The notes beneath the pieces are model-generated. The model saw only the letters and a program-made list of their open reading frames with translations, searched no databases and was not told where the DNA came from. From positions 310,001 to 374,000 of the forward strand of contig NZ_JAKFGN010000003.1 in the NCBI RefSeq assembly GCF_021502575.1: DNA of 64,000 nucleotides. Direction: 5' to 3'. Of this stretch, positions 1 through 7,730 are shown piece after piece. The translations under genes were made by a program, and so were the position numbers. Within the stretch, counting starts at the first letter, position 1. Every line of letters starts with the position of its first letter. This stretch comes from Bradyrhizobium sp. G127. Its GTDB lineage: Bacteria > Pseudomonadota > Alphaproteobacteria > Rhizobiales > Xanthobacteraceae.

Positions 1-280
1 AACCGAACCATAAGCCGGCGGCAGCTGCGACCTTGGCGTCGCCGCCGCCCATCCATCCGAAGGCGAAGCAGGCGAAGGCCACGACGAGCACGGTCAGGCC
101 CGCGCCCACATGCATGCCGATCTCCGAGAGTGGCATGCCGCTGAATCCGGCCAGCGCGAAGAAGCCTGCGATCAGCAGCAGCGACACGCGATTGGGGATC
201 GTCATCGTGAACAGGTCGCTCGCCGCGGCAAAAGCCATCAATGCCGGGAACAGAAAGATGCGGGCGAGGTCGAGGATCAT
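1..280 (-). CDS. cpaA: Prepilin peptidase CpaA/TadV-like (partial, C-terminus outside window)
   Basis: A24-family aspartic prepilin peptidase that would process the Flp pilins encoded just upstream on the same strand. The reading frame opens with ATG at 280 and runs off the window start, so only about 93 residues are seen. The visible part has an N-terminal membrane helix, the first catalytic Asp at residue 22 (SDLFTMTIPN) and the second Asp at residue 81 in the GGGDAK motif, with hydrophobic helices between. Gene order pilin, pilin, small ORF, cpaA on one strand fits a Tad pilus operon, whose cpaB/cpaC genes are probably beyond position 1. The fold call is firm; the exact subfamily name is inferred from context. 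Confidence 0.85.
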   Translation of the reverse strand, partial: MILDLARIFLFPALMAFAAASDLFTMTIPNRVSLLLIAGFFALAGFSGMPLSEIGMHVGAGLTVLVVAFACFAFGWMGGGDAKVAAAAGLWFG

Positions 281-381
281 GGATCTACCGGGGGCTGACG
301 AGACTGAGCCGCGGAAACTCGGTCCGATCGAAGGACGCGGGCAGGCTAACCGGCAGAAATGAACAATCGTAAAACGGAATT

Positions 382-525
382 CTACCAGATGCTGGCGATC
401 CGGAACAACGCGGCAAGCGATGCCAGGATCAGAGCCGCGCACACGGTCCGGACAGCATCGCCGCCGGACAGCGAGACAAACATGCTCGCGGAATGCATGC
501 GTTTTTCGGCGGTCGGCTGTTTCAT
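382..525 (-). CDS. Small single-pass membrane protein between pilin and cpaA (hypothetical)
   Basis: A 47-residue frame starting at ATG 525 and ending with TAG at 382. It begins MKQPTAEKRMHSASMF and has one hydrophobic segment near the C-terminus (VCAALILASLAALFRI). It lies on the pilin/cpaA strand in the gap between the two, which would otherwise be 331 bases without a gene. The ribosome-binding site is weak. I do not recognise the family. It could be a pilus-locus accessory peptide or a chance frame. Confidence 0.35.
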   Translation of the reverse strand: MKQPTAEKRMHSASMFVSLSGGDAVRTVCAALILASLAALFRIASIW

Positions 526-560
526 GCGTGCTTTGCGGGTGGTCACTGAAGGGCGTGCGC

Positions 561-592
561 GAACGAGGCTCCGGTTTCCCGGAGCCTCGTTC
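561..592 (-). terminator. Perfect stem-loop after Flp pilin 1
   Basis: A 14-bp perfect inverted repeat (561-574 and 579-592) with a TTTC/GAAA loop lies just past the pilin stop codon. It has no U-tract on the minus strand, so it may act as an mRNA-stabilising 3' hairpin or partial terminator. This would favour abundant pilin message over downstream cpaA. Confidence 0.55.
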
Positions 593-611
593 CTGGCGAA
601 GACGCGATCGC

Positions 612-776
612 TTACTTGAGCGAATCGGTGATGTTCTGGAAGGTGCCGGACAGCTTGGAGCCGGTGCCGGTAACGGCTGCGATGATGGCAAGAGCGATGC
701 CGGAAGCGATCAGGCCGTATTCGATCGCGGTGGCGCCGGATTCGTCCTTGACGAAACGAGCAACGAGCTTGGTCAT
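612..776 (-). CDS. Flp/PilA-type pilin, copy 1
   Basis: A 54-residue Flp-family type IVb pilin, the major subunit of Tad pili used for surface attachment. It has a short basic leader, the processing motif G14|ATAIEYG with Glu at +5 and Tyr at +6, and then a single hydrophobic helix (GLIASGIALAIIAAV) and a polar tail ending in FQNITDSLK. It differs from the neighbouring copy (1021-1185) only at residue 51, Asp here and Asn there. The upstream leader and downstream hairpin are also duplicated, so the pair arose by a recent tandem duplication. CpaA at 1-280 is the likely processing peptidase. Confidence 0.93.
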   Translation of the reverse strand: MTKLVARFVKDESGATAIEYGLIASGIALAIIAAVTGTGSKLSGTFQNITDSLK

Positions 777-969
777 GGGTAACTCCGTTTGTACATAATG
801 GCTTAAAAACTCAGGCCGTTGGCGGAGCGCGAACCGCCGTGACCGTGCCGCGACGCTAGGGAACCAGGAATTGCGGCACAGTTAATTCGATCTGCGAAAA
901 ACGGGTGTATCTGAAGAACTGCACTTTCAACGCGGGGCAGCTATATGCGTGCGTTGCCGGCTGAACACG

Positions 970-994
970 AAAAAGGCTCCGGTTTCCCGAAGCC
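970..994 (-). terminator. Intrinsic terminator after Flp pilin 2
   Basis: Read on the minus strand this is an 8-bp GC-rich stem (975-982 with 987-994, one G-U pair) with a GAAA loop followed by TTTTT at 974-970. It is the diverged counterpart of the hairpin at 561-592. Confidence 0.7.
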
Positions 995-1020
995 CTTGTT
1001 CTTCGCGAGGATGCGATCGC

Positions 1021-1185
1021 TTACTTGAGCGAATTGGTGATGTTCTGGAAGGTGCCGGACAGCTTGGAGCCGGTGCCGGTGACGGCTGCGATGATGGCAA
1101 GAGCGATGCCGGAAGCGATCAGGCCGTATTCGATCGCAGTGGCGCCGGATTCGTCCTTGACGAAACGAGCAACGAGCTTGGTCAT
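1021..1185 (-). CDS. Flp/PilA-type pilin, copy 2
   Basis: A 54-residue Flp pilin, identical to copy 1 except Asn51 for Asp51. It has the same G14|ATAIEYG prepilin-peptidase site and the same single transmembrane/polymerisation helix. It is the promoter-proximal copy of the pair, reading leftward towards cpaA, and has its own intrinsic terminator. Near identity of coding sequence with more divergence in the flanks suggests purifying selection or gene conversion on the protein. Confidence 0.93.
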   Translation of the reverse strand: MTKLVARFVKDESGATAIEYGLIASGIALAIIAAVTGTGSKLSGTFQNITNSLK

Positions 1186-1548
1186 GTCTAACTCCGTTTG
1201 TACACGTGGCTTGAGAACTCTGGTCGTTGCGGGGCGGAAACCACCGTGACCATAGGGTCAACCTAAGCGGGAGGAATTGCAGCGCAGTTAATTCGATTGC
1301 CGAAAGACCGGGGTATCTGGCTCTTCTTGCAGACGGTAAATGCGCGTTTAATGACATCGTTCAAATGCCGATGATCGGCTGTACTGCTTGCAAGCGAGTG
1401 CTTTGGCCATCGTGCTTGCCGCGGCCGCTGACAATGAAGGCTCCCGTGTTTGCAGTTCATTCATCAATTAACGTCAGATTTGCCATGTCGGGCGCCGGCA
1501 CCGTTGCGTATTGTTTTTTGCCGGCTTTGTAGTGTCCCGGAGTAGAGT
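1186..1548 (+). other. Intergenic region between divergent pilus genes; no gene seen
   Basis: A 363-base gap between the pilin operon (leftward) and the CpaC-like gene (rightward). The part up to about 1330 is the second copy of the duplicated pilin leader: GAATTGC...CAGTTAATTCGAT at about 1274-1297 matches 868-890. The rest shows no convincing reading frame. It must hold the promoters of both directions, but I could not assign -35/-10 elements with confidence. Confidence 0.5.
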
Positions 1549-2043
1549 ATGTCGATCAGTGTATTGCGTCGTGGCGCGCCCGGATCCGTGGCGTTGCGCC
1601 TTCTGGTGGCCGGCTTTCTGATGTGTCCCGTGATGACTTTGGCCGGCACCGGTGATGAGCCGGTCGAGGTCATTGTCGATCAGGCAAAGATCATCAAACT
1701 TCCGGAGAAGGTTGCAACGATCGTGGTCGGGAATCCGCTGATCGCGGATGTTACACTTCAGCCCGGCGGCATGGTGGTCGTGACCGGTAAGGGCTACGGG
1801 TCGACGAACATGATCGCGATGGATCGCGCCGGCGGCATTCTCGCCGATCGTTCGATCCAGGTCGAAGGCCCCAACGACAAGCTGGTTACGGTTTTTCGCG
1901 GACTCGAGCGCGAATCTTACAGCTGCACGCCTGCCTGCCAGCGGCGTGTGACGCTGGGCGATGGGCAGAACTATTTTACACAGACGCTCGGCCAGACCGG
2001 CTCCCTCAACGGACAGGCAAGTGCCGTCGCCGGAAAACCTTGA
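1549..2043 (+). CDS. Pilus assembly protein with CpaC/RhcC-type N-terminal domain
   Basis: A 164-residue exported protein. Residues 1-32 form a signal peptide, and residues 36-110 match the N-terminal domain found in CpaC/type II-III secretins (VDQAKIIKLPEKVATIVVGNPLIADVTLQ, then GKGYGSTNMIAMD). The secretin channel domain is absent, so this is a stand-alone periplasmic domain, probably a pilus-channel partner. A ribosome-binding site (GGAG) precedes ATG 1549. The C-terminal part (residues 112-164) contains two Cys (SCTPAC) and is not recognised. TadE-like genes follow on the same strand. Confidence 0.8.
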   Translation: MSISVLRRGAPGSVALRLLVAGFLMCPVMTLAGTGDEPVEVIVDQAKIIKLPEKVATIVVGNPLIADVTLQPGGMVVVTGKGYGSTNMIAMDRAGGILADRSIQVEGPNDKLVTVFRGLERESYSCTPACQRRVTLGDGQNYFTQTLGQTGSLNGQASAVAGKP

Positions 2044-2188
2044 CGTCACGCAGGCGCGCCGCCTCTTTCCGTTAACAACCGGTTAACTCGGCGCCGGATG
2101 TTGTCCAGATCGGGCGCAAGCATTCGACAATCTCTGTCCTTTACTGTCGGCGGCAGTTGTTTCCGCTGCATATCAAGGACAGCCCGCG

Positions 2189-2773
2189 ATGCGCGCCTCT
2201 GCGACATCCCCTATTGCACTCAATAAGGCCTTGCGCCGCTTTCGCCGCGAGCGTCGCGGTTCAGCCGTCGTCGAGTTTGCGCTGGTCGCTCCGCTTTTCT
2301 TCGTCATGCTGTTCGCGATCATGGAAACGGCGCTGATGTTTTTCGCGGCGCAGGTTCTGGAAACCGGCACTCAGGATTCGTCGCGCCTGATGCTGACCAA
2401 CCAGGCACAAAATGCGAGTATGTTGCAGTCGGATTTCGAAACGAATCTGTGTGACCGGGTCAAGTTGATGTTCAACTGCGGTCCTTCATCCGGCGCCAAC
2501 GGGATCACGGTCATGGTGAAATCGTATCCTGCCGGGACCGATATCCCCGCCGCTGATCTTGTTGATCCAATCACCTCAGGCGTCTTCACCGGCGCGTCGT
2601 CATATGTGCTGCCGACACCGGGCAGCACCGTCTTGATCCGCACGTTCTATAAGTGGCCGCTGTTCGTCACCCAGCTCGGCTACAACCTTGCAAATCTCGG
2701 ACGCAACACGGCGAGCCCCCAGCGTTTGCTGGCGTCCACGGCCGTGTTCCGTGTCGAACCGAACGGCTCCTGA
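2189..2773 (+). CDS. TadE-like minor pilin / pilus assembly protein
   Basis: A 194-residue TadE-family pseudopilin. After a basic N-terminus (RRFRRERRG) comes the characteristic SAVVEFALVAPLFFVMLFAI helix (about residues 28-50), with the Glu at +5 used by prepilin-like processing. The rest is an extracytoplasmic domain with two Cys (CDRVKLMFNC). It lies one base upstream of a second TadE-like gene, probably as a heterodimer partner. These proteins are needed for assembly of Flp pili. Confidence 0.85.
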   Translation: MRASATSPIALNKALRRFRRERRGSAVVEFALVAPLFFVMLFAIMETALMFFAAQVLETGTQDSSRLMLTNQAQNASMLQSDFETNLCDRVKLMFNCGPSSGANGITVMVKSYPAGTDIPAADLVDPITSGVFTGASSYVLPTPGSTVLIRTFYKWPLFVTQLGYNLANLGRNTASPQRLLASTAVFRVEPNGS

Positions 2774-2774
2774 C

Positions 2775-3380
2775 ATGACCAGTGCATCAAAGATCGTGTA
2801 TCGCGGCCGGCGGCTTGTCGCGCGCTTCGCTCGGGACACGCGCGGCCTCGCTGCGGTGGAATTCGCCTTCATCGTACCGCTGATGCTGACGCTGACGTTC
2901 GGCACGATCGAGGTGTCGAGCGCCGTGGCGATCGACCGCAAGGTGACGCTCACCGCGCGCGCGTTGTCAGATCTTGTCTCGCAAGGGACCCAGGTGAAGC
3001 AGGCCGACCTCAAGAATTTCTTCGGGCTGGGCGGCGCGATCATGACGCCCTATCCCGTCACGCCGACGACGCTGACACAGCAAATCTCCGCAGTCAGCAT
3101 CGATGCATCGAAGAAGGCAACGGTGGTCTGGAGCTACTCCGGCAAGGTCAGCGGCGGCGCTGCATCCACTCCTACCGTCTCTACGGATCATCCCCCGGGG
3201 ACAGTCGTCACCACGTCGATTCCGCCCGGTCTTCTCGTTCCGAACACGCAGTTGATCTGGAGCGAAGTCAAATACACTTACGAGCCGGTCTCGGGTTTCT
3301 TCATGATATCGAAGGATCTGACCGACGAGTGTTTCACGCGGCCGCGCCAGTCCGATACGGTGCCATATTCGGCAACCTGA
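2775..3380 (+). CDS. TadE/TadG-like pilus assembly protein
   Basis: A 201-residue TadE-like protein. I chose ATG 2775, one base after the preceding stop; longer in-frame starts would overlap the upstream gene by about 85 bases and add a tail lacking signal features. The helix GLAAVEFAFIVPLMLTLTFG (about residues 24-45) carries the VEF processing motif after a basic stretch. The remainder is a periplasmic domain of unknown structure with a single late Cys (DECFTRP). It is the last gene of this pilus block before a terminator. Confidence 0.85.
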   Translation: MTSASKIVYRGRRLVARFARDTRGLAAVEFAFIVPLMLTLTFGTIEVSSAVAIDRKVTLTARALSDLVSQGTQVKQADLKNFFGLGGAIMTPYPVTPTTLTQQISAVSIDASKKATVVWSYSGKVSGGAASTPTVSTDHPPGTVVTTSIPPGLLVPNTQLIWSEVKYTYEPVSGFFMISKDLTDECFTRPRQSDTVPYSAT

Positions 3381-3450
3381 TCGCGGGTAGCCGGCTGAAG
3401 AAAGCCGGTCTGGAAGAAGCCGAAGGCGTCTGCAAAAAGTCTTCAACGAA

Positions 3451-3477
3451 AAAGGCCGTGCGAACCGCACGGCCTTT
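3451..3477 (+). terminator. Bidirectional terminator between tadE-like gene and cold shock gene
   Basis: A 12-bp perfect stem (3451-3462 with 3466-3477, loop AAC) has A/T-rich ends, giving TTT on the plus strand and TTTTCG on the minus strand. It sits between convergent genes ending at 3380 (+) and 3531 (-) and can serve both. Confidence 0.85.
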
Positions 3478-3530
3478 CGTAGGTGATTGGGTGGTCGGAA
3501 ATTCCGCAGCCGAGGCCTGCGGAATGCGAC

Positions 3531-3737
3531 TTAGCCGGCGGCGCGAAGATTGTCGGCCGACGATTTGCCCGAACGGCGGTCGGCGACGATTTCGTAGCTG
3601 ACCTTCTGGCCTTCGCGCAACGTTCCGAGACCAGCACGCTCGACGGCGCTGATGTGAACGAACACGTCGTTACCGCCATCGTCCGGCTGAATGAAACCGT
3701 AGCCCTTAGTCGCGTTGAACCACTTCACAGTTCCCAT
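3531..3737 (-). CDS. Cold shock protein, CspA family
   Basis: A 68-residue single cold-shock domain that binds single-stranded RNA/DNA and melts RNA structure. RNP1 is KGYGFIQ and RNP2 is DVFVHISAV, both intact. The start is taken at ATG 3737 ([14 protein letters not shown]), matching the family; a GTG two codons upstream is an alternative. It is a minus-strand neighbour of IF-1 and a DEAD-box helicase, two other RNA-remodelling proteins. Whether it is cold-induced cannot be told from sequence. Confidence 0.95.
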   Translation of the reverse strand: MGTVKWFNATKGYGFIQPDDGGNDVFVHISAVERAGLGTLREGQKVSYEIVADRRSGKSSADNLRAAG

Positions 3738-3965
3738 GCTCACGCAGGTAGTCCTTCTCAAGATAGATATAGTCAAGCCCACGTCTAATGGGCCGGTGAG
3801 ATCGAAATTTGGATGAGGTCGTCAGCGTCTAAACCGGCTGTACCGGTGGATAGCTTTGTCGTCCGGCCGAAGATCGATCTCTTAATATTAGGCGAAAAAG
3901 ACCCCCAAAACAATCCTGACGCGCACGGATTTTTGATGGCCACGCCTCCCGGCGCAGAAAACAAA

Positions 3966-3997
3966 GGATCGCGCATAACGTGCGTCATGCGCGATCC
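3966..3997 (-). terminator. Intrinsic terminator after infA
   Basis: An 11-bp perfect stem (3966-3976 with 3987-3997, 10-base loop) is followed on the minus strand by TTTGTTTTC. It closes the infA transcript before the cold shock gene. Confidence 0.85.
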
Positions 3998-4021
3998 GAA
4001 TAGCCATGCAGGCCGTTGCCG

Positions 4022-4309
4022 TTATCTGCGGCGAAACTGTCCGCGCGGTGGAGTGCCGCGGGGCGGGCCGCCGGCGCCGCCGGGGCGCTCGTCCTTGTGG
4101 CGGAAAATCAAGCGGCCCTTCTCGAGGTCGTACGGCGACATCTCGATGGTCACCCGGTCGCCCGCCAGGGTCTTGATGCGGTTCTTCTTCATTTTCCCCG
4201 CCGTGTAGGCGACGATTTCATGTCCGGCATCCAGCTGGACGCGATAGCGCGCGTCCGGCAGGATTTCCGTCACCAGTCCTTCGAATTGGATCAGCTCTTC
4301 TTTAGCCAT
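4022..4309 (-). CDS. infA: Translation initiation factor IF-1 with extended C-terminus
   Basis: IF-1 binds the ribosomal A site during initiation and has an OB fold. Residues 1-72 match the family ([50 protein letters not shown]). At 95 residues it is about 20 longer than usual, and the extra tail is Gly/Pro/Arg-rich ([21 protein letters not shown]). Such a tail looks RNA-binding, like the tail of the adjacent helicase. The gene may be a second infA paralogue rather than the housekeeping one, which cannot be judged from this window alone. Confidence 0.92.
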   Translation of the reverse strand: MAKEELIQFEGLVTEILPDARYRVQLDAGHEIVAYTAGKMKKNRIKTLAGDRVTIEMSPYDLEKGRLIFRHKDERPGGAGGPPRGTPPRGQFRRR

Positions 4310-4339
4310 AGGGGTTTTCAGGTCCTCTAGATGAGTTGA

Positions 4340-5800
4340 TTACGAACGATGCGGGCGCTGGTTGCGCTTCTGGCCTTGCGGCTGCGCAGGCCGGCTTTCC
4401 CGGTGAAGAAATGCGACGCCTTGAATACCATCGCCGCTATTGCCATGAGAAGTGCGCGGCTGCTCATGGCGGCCATTTTCGTGGCGTCCGCTTTCATGGC
4501 GGTTGGTCTGAACTATGCCGTTGCCGCCGCCGGGACGGCGCCTGCGGCGCGGACCCTGCGATGACGGGGCACCGTCGGCGGTGCGCGGCGAGGGGCCGTT
4601 GCCATGACCATGACCCGAGCGTCCAGGCCGATGCTGCGCGGGGGCCGGAGCCGGGCGCTGCTGACCGCCGGGGGTGCGGCGGTCTTCCTTCGGCAGTGAA
4701 ATCTTGATCAGCCGCTCGATGTCCCGCAGGTAGCCGAGTTCCTCAGCCCCTGCCACCAGCGAGATCGCGATGCCGTCCGCGCCGGCGCGCGCGGTGCGGC
4801 CGATGCGGTGGACGTAGGTTTCCGGAATGTTGGTAAGGTCGAAGTTGATGACATGGCTGATGCCGTCGACGTCGATGCCGCGGGCGGCGATGTCGGTGGC
4901 GACCAGCGTGCGGATATCGCCGGTGCGGAACGCAGCCAGCACGCGCTCGCGGTGGTTCTGCGACTTGTTGCCATGAATGGCTTCAGCGGGAATCCCGGCT
5001 TTCACCAGGCTCTTCACGACCTTGTCGGCGCCGTGCTTGGTGCGGGTGAACACCAGCGCGCGGTTGACCGCTTCCGACTTGAGGAGTTGCGCCAGAATGG
5101 CGGGCTTTGCGGAATGATCGACCTGAAGCACCTTTTGCGTGATGCGCTCGACGGTCGATGACACCGGCGTCACGGCGACGCGGGCCGGATTGTTCAGCAT
5201 CTGCTCGGCAAGATCGGCGATGTCCTTCGGCATGGTGGCCGAGAAGAACAGGGTCTGGCGCTTGATCGGCAGCTTGGCGACGATTTTGCGGATGTCGTTG
5301 ATGAAACCCATGTCGAGCATGCGGTCGGCTTCATCGAGCACCAGAAACTCGACCTGATTGAGCTTGAGGGCGTTGCCCTGGACCATGTCAAGCAGGCGGC
5401 CCGGCGTGGCGACGAGGACCTCAACGCCCTGCATGAGCGAGCGGACCTGACGTCCCATGGGGACGCCGCCGATCGTCAGCGCCGAGGTCAGCCGGATGTG
5501 GCGGCCGTAAGCATTGAAGCTTTCGAGGATCTGGCCCGACAGTTCGCGGGTCGGGCTGAGCACCAGCACGCGGCAGGTCTTGGGCTGCGGCTTGATGCGG
5601 TTTTCGAGAAGACGATGCAGGATCGGCAGCGCGAAGGACGCGGTCTTGCCCGTGCCGGTCTGCGCAATGCCGACGACATCTCGTCCGGTCAGTGCGATGG
5701 GAATGGTCTGGGCTTGGATGGGGGTCGGCGTGACGTAATTTTCTTCTTTAAGTGCACGCGAGATTGGATCGGCGAGGCCGAAATCCTGAAAGGAGGTCAA
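4340..5800 (-). CDS. rhlE: DEAD-box ATP-dependent RNA helicase (RhlE-like)
   Basis: A 486-residue ATP-dependent RNA helicase for rRNA and mRNA remodelling. The Q motif (residues 5-30), motif I AQTGTGKT (46-53), Ia PTREL, II DEAD (about 155-158), III SAT, and [12 protein letters not shown] are all present. The last 115 residues are a disordered Arg/Gly/His/Asn-rich tail ([13 protein letters not shown], then [12 protein letters not shown] repeats). The start appears to be TTG at 5800, because an in-frame TAG lies five codons upstream and no ATG fits the conserved [10 protein letters not shown]-terminus. It is upstream of infA on the same strand. Confidence 0.92.
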   Translation of the reverse strand: MTSFQDFGLADPISRALKEENYVTPTPIQAQTIPIALTGRDVVGIAQTGTGKTASFALPILHRLLENRIKPQPKTCRVLVLSPTRELSGQILESFNAYGRHIRLTSALTIGGVPMGRQVRSLMQGVEVLVATPGRLLDMVQGNALKLNQVEFLVLDEADRMLDMGFINDIRKIVAKLPIKRQTLFFSATMPKDIADLAEQMLNNPARVAVTPVSSTVERITQKVLQVDHSAKPAILAQLLKSEAVNRALVFTRTKHGADKVVKSLVKAGIPAEAIHGNKSQNHRERVLAAFRTGDIRTLVATDIAARGIDVDGISHVINFDLTNIPETYVHRIGRTARAGADGIAISLVAGAEELGYLRDIERLIKISLPKEDRRTPGGQQRPAPAPAQHRPGRSGHGHGNGPSPRTADGAPSSQGPRRRRRPGGGNGIVQTNRHESGRHENGRHEQPRTSHGNSGDGIQGVAFLHRESRPAQPQGQKRNQRPHRS

Positions 5801-6108
5801 AAGGATATCTTTCTATGAGTCGCAACGCGCGCCCGGCGGAATGCCGGGTGCGGGCGGGTGTCGGAGACACCCGCGTGTCTGGGGCGTCGGTTTCGGTTAG
5901 CTGAAGGGGCAAGCCAGAAACCGTTGCACGGGATCAGAACACGCGGCTCGCAGAGACCTGATGATTCTCAAGGTCGTGGCATTCATATGGAACAGGAACG
6001 CGGCGCTTTCAAGGTGAATCCCCGGGAAACCACCTGTTACCGCCCTGGAGACGAGCTGGTCGCGCGCTCTTGCAGTGGCTGCTCCAAATTTAGACAGGTG
6101 GTTTATTA
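5801..6108 (+). other. Intergenic region upstream of rhlE and urtA; no gene seen
   Basis: GC-rich next to rhlE, with two short hairpins (CCCGGC/GCCGGG near 5834 and GGGTGTC/GACACCC near 5858) that would fall in the rhlE 5' leader. Frames here on either strand show no family resemblance. It turns AT-rich from about 6100, where the urt regulatory elements begin. Confidence 0.4.
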
Positions 6109-6125
6109 TGCATATAATATATGCA
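6109..6125 (+). promoter_or_regulatory. Candidate enhancer-binding dyad (NtrC-like UAS) for urtA
   Basis: A 17-base perfect palindrome, TGCATATAATATATGCA. NtrC sites are 17-base dyads with TGCA-like arms, so length and arms fit, though the inner bases do not match the usual C/G pair. It lies about 150 bases before the predicted sigma-54 start site, a normal enhancer distance. The assignment to NtrC is inference. Confidence 0.45.
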
Positions 6126-6210
6126 AATGCCAAAAACAACGTCAGCATTACTGCCTATAGATAAGGCAAAGAAAATTAACGTGGAGGCAAAAACAAATAT
6201 TCTTATTTTA

Positions 6211-6223
6211 TATCAATTGGTTA
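6211..6223 (+). promoter_or_regulatory. IHF-binding site consensus
   Basis: TATCAATTGGTTA matches WATCAANNNNTTR exactly. It lies in an AT-rich stretch between the upstream dyad (6109-6125) and the -24/-12 element (6239-6253), where IHF bends DNA at many sigma-54 promoters. Confidence 0.55.
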
Positions 6224-6238
6224 TGCAGAATCGCGCCA

Positions 6239-6254
6239 TGGCATAGTTCTTGCG
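6239..6254 (+). promoter_or_regulatory. Sigma-54 (-24/-12) promoter of urtABCDE
   Basis: TGGCATAGTTCTTGCG has GG at 6240-6241 and GC at 6252-6253 with the required ten bases between. Transcription would start near 6265, leaving a leader of about 60 bases to urtA. Nitrogen control of urea uptake makes RpoN/NtrC dependence sensible. Confidence 0.75.
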
Positions 6255-6326
6255 ATTCCCTTAACGCCGACGGCCGTTGGGCCGTCGCATAGCGTTTCAC
6301 GGTCTGCGTCAGGGAGATGACATCGC

Positions 6327-7655
6327 ATGATTACGTATTTTAACACCGCCTCAGTTGCGCCGTTCAGCCGCCGAAAGTGGTTGGCCGCAACAGCGGGTCT
6401 TTTTCTAGGTCTCGCCACGGTTGGCGGGGCAAAGGCCGCCGACGACACCATCAAGGTCGGCGTTCTTCATTCTCTTTCCGGCACCATGGCCATCAGCGAA
6501 ACCACGCTGAAGGACACCGTTCTGTTCATGATCGACGAGCAGAACAAGAAGGGCGGCGTTCTCGGCAAGAAGCTCGAGGCCGTCGTTGTCGACCCGGCTT
6601 CGAACTGGCCGCTGTTCGCCGAAAAGGCTCGCGAACTGATCACCAAGAACAAGGTCGCCGTCGTGTTCGGCTGCTGGACCTCGGTGTCCCGCAAGTCGGT
6701 GCTGCCGGTGTTCAAGGAATTGAACAACATCCTGTTCTACCCGGTGCAGTATGAGGGCGAAGAGTCCGAGCGCAACGTGTTCTACACCGGCGCCGCGCCA
6801 AACCAGCAGGCGATCCCCGCTGTCGACTACCTGATGAGCAAGGATGGCGGTTCGGTGAAGCGCTGGGTGCTCGCGGGCACCGACTATGTCTATCCGCGCA
6901 CCACCAACAAGATCCTCGAAGCCTACTTGAAGTCGAAGGGCGTCAAGCAGGAAGACATCATGATCAACTACACGCCGTTCGGTCACTCGGACTGGCAGAC
7001 GATCGTGTCGGACATCAAGAAGTTTGGCTCGGCCGGCAAAAAGACTGCGGTGGTTTCGACCATCAACGGCGACGCCAACGTTCCGTTCTACAAGGAACTC
7101 GGCAACCAAGGCATCAAGGCGACCGACATTCCGGTCGTGGCGTTCTCGGTGGGTGAAGAAGAACTCGCCGGCATCGACACCAAGCCGCTGGTCGGCCATC
7201 TCGCCGCCTGGAACTACTTCCAGTCGGTGAAGACTCCGGCCAACACGAAGTTCATCAAGGACTGGCAGGCCTACACCAAGAACCCGAAGCGCACGACCAA
7301 CGACCCGATGGAAGCCACTGTGATCGGCTTCAACATGTGGGTGAAGGCGGTCGAGAAGGTGAAGTCCGTCGATGCCGACAAGGTCATCGATGCGCTTCCC
7401 GGCATCGAAGCAGCCAACCTGACCGGCGGCACCTCCAAGATGCTGCCGAACCACCACATCACCAAGCCGGTGCTGATCGGCGAGATCAAGCCGGATGGCC
7501 AGTTCGACGTGGTGTGGAAGACCCCGGGCCTCGTGGCTGGCGATGCATGGTCGAAGGAACTGGAAGGCTCCAAGGACTTGATCGGCGACTGGGTCGGCAA
7601 GAAGTGCGGCAACTTCAACACCAAGACCAACAAGTGCGGCGGTCAGGGCTCCTGA
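6327..7655 (+). CDS. urtA: Urea ABC transporter substrate-binding protein
   Basis: The periplasmic urea-binding protein of the UrtABCDE importer, 442 residues. The signal has a twin-arginine-like SRRKWLAA motif and ends near AKA (about residue 38). The mature protein starts DDTIKVGVLHSLSGTMAISE, typical of the amide/urea branch of the type I (LivJ-like) fold. Sequences such as GCWTSVSRKSVLPVFKE and YEGEESERNVFYTGAAPNQQ are UrtA hallmarks. It is first in the operon behind a sigma-54 promoter, and a strong hairpin follows it. Confidence 0.96.
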   Translation: MITYFNTASVAPFSRRKWLAATAGLFLGLATVGGAKAADDTIKVGVLHSLSGTMAISETTLKDTVLFMIDEQNKKGGVLGKKLEAVVVDPASNWPLFAEKARELITKNKVAVVFGCWTSVSRKSVLPVFKELNNILFYPVQYEGEESERNVFYTGAAPNQQAIPAVDYLMSKDGGSVKRWVLAGTDYVYPRTTNKILEAYLKSKGVKQEDIMINYTPFGHSDWQTIVSDIKKFGSAGKKTAVVSTINGDANVPFYKELGNQGIKATDIPVVAFSVGEEELAGIDTKPLVGHLAAWNYFQSVKTPANTKFIKDWQAYTKNPKRTTNDPMEATVIGFNMWVKAVEKVKSVDADKVIDALPGIEAANLTGGTSKMLPNHHITKPVLIGEIKPDGQFDVVWKTPGLVAGDAWSKELEGSKDLIGDWVGKKCGNFNTKTNKCGGQGS

Positions 7656-7681
7656 CCGGTTCGATCTGACGCAACGACATC

Positions 7682-7708
7682 GGAAGGCGGCGACAGTCGC
7701 CGCCTTCC
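7682..7708 (+). terminator. Hairpin between urtA and urtB (likely attenuator)
   Basis: A 12-bp perfect GC-rich stem (7682-7693 with 7697-7708, loop CAG) is followed by TTTCC. It lies in the 75-base gap. Partial termination or 3'-end protection here would give much more urtA message than permease message, as in many ABC operons. Confidence 0.65.
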
Positions 7709-7730
7709 TTTCCTCCGCCGGGGTCGTCTC

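Noticed and set aside
3785-3988. Minus-strand 67-residue frame between infA and csp
   Set aside because: It spans the infA terminator and shows no conserved features.
5785-5797. Strong Shine-Dalgarno AAAGGAGGT on the plus strand
   Set aside because: It is inside the start of the minus-strand helicase gene and no plausible plus-strand gene follows.
5897-6148. Minus-strand frame MLTLFLAFAYIICI... upstream of urtA
   Set aside because: It covers the AT-rich regulatory dyad, its hydrophobicity is due to AT-rich codons, and there is no ribosome-binding site.
6405-7457. Minus-strand 350-residue frame opposite urtA
   Set aside because: Shadow of urtA; no domain and no ribosome-binding site.
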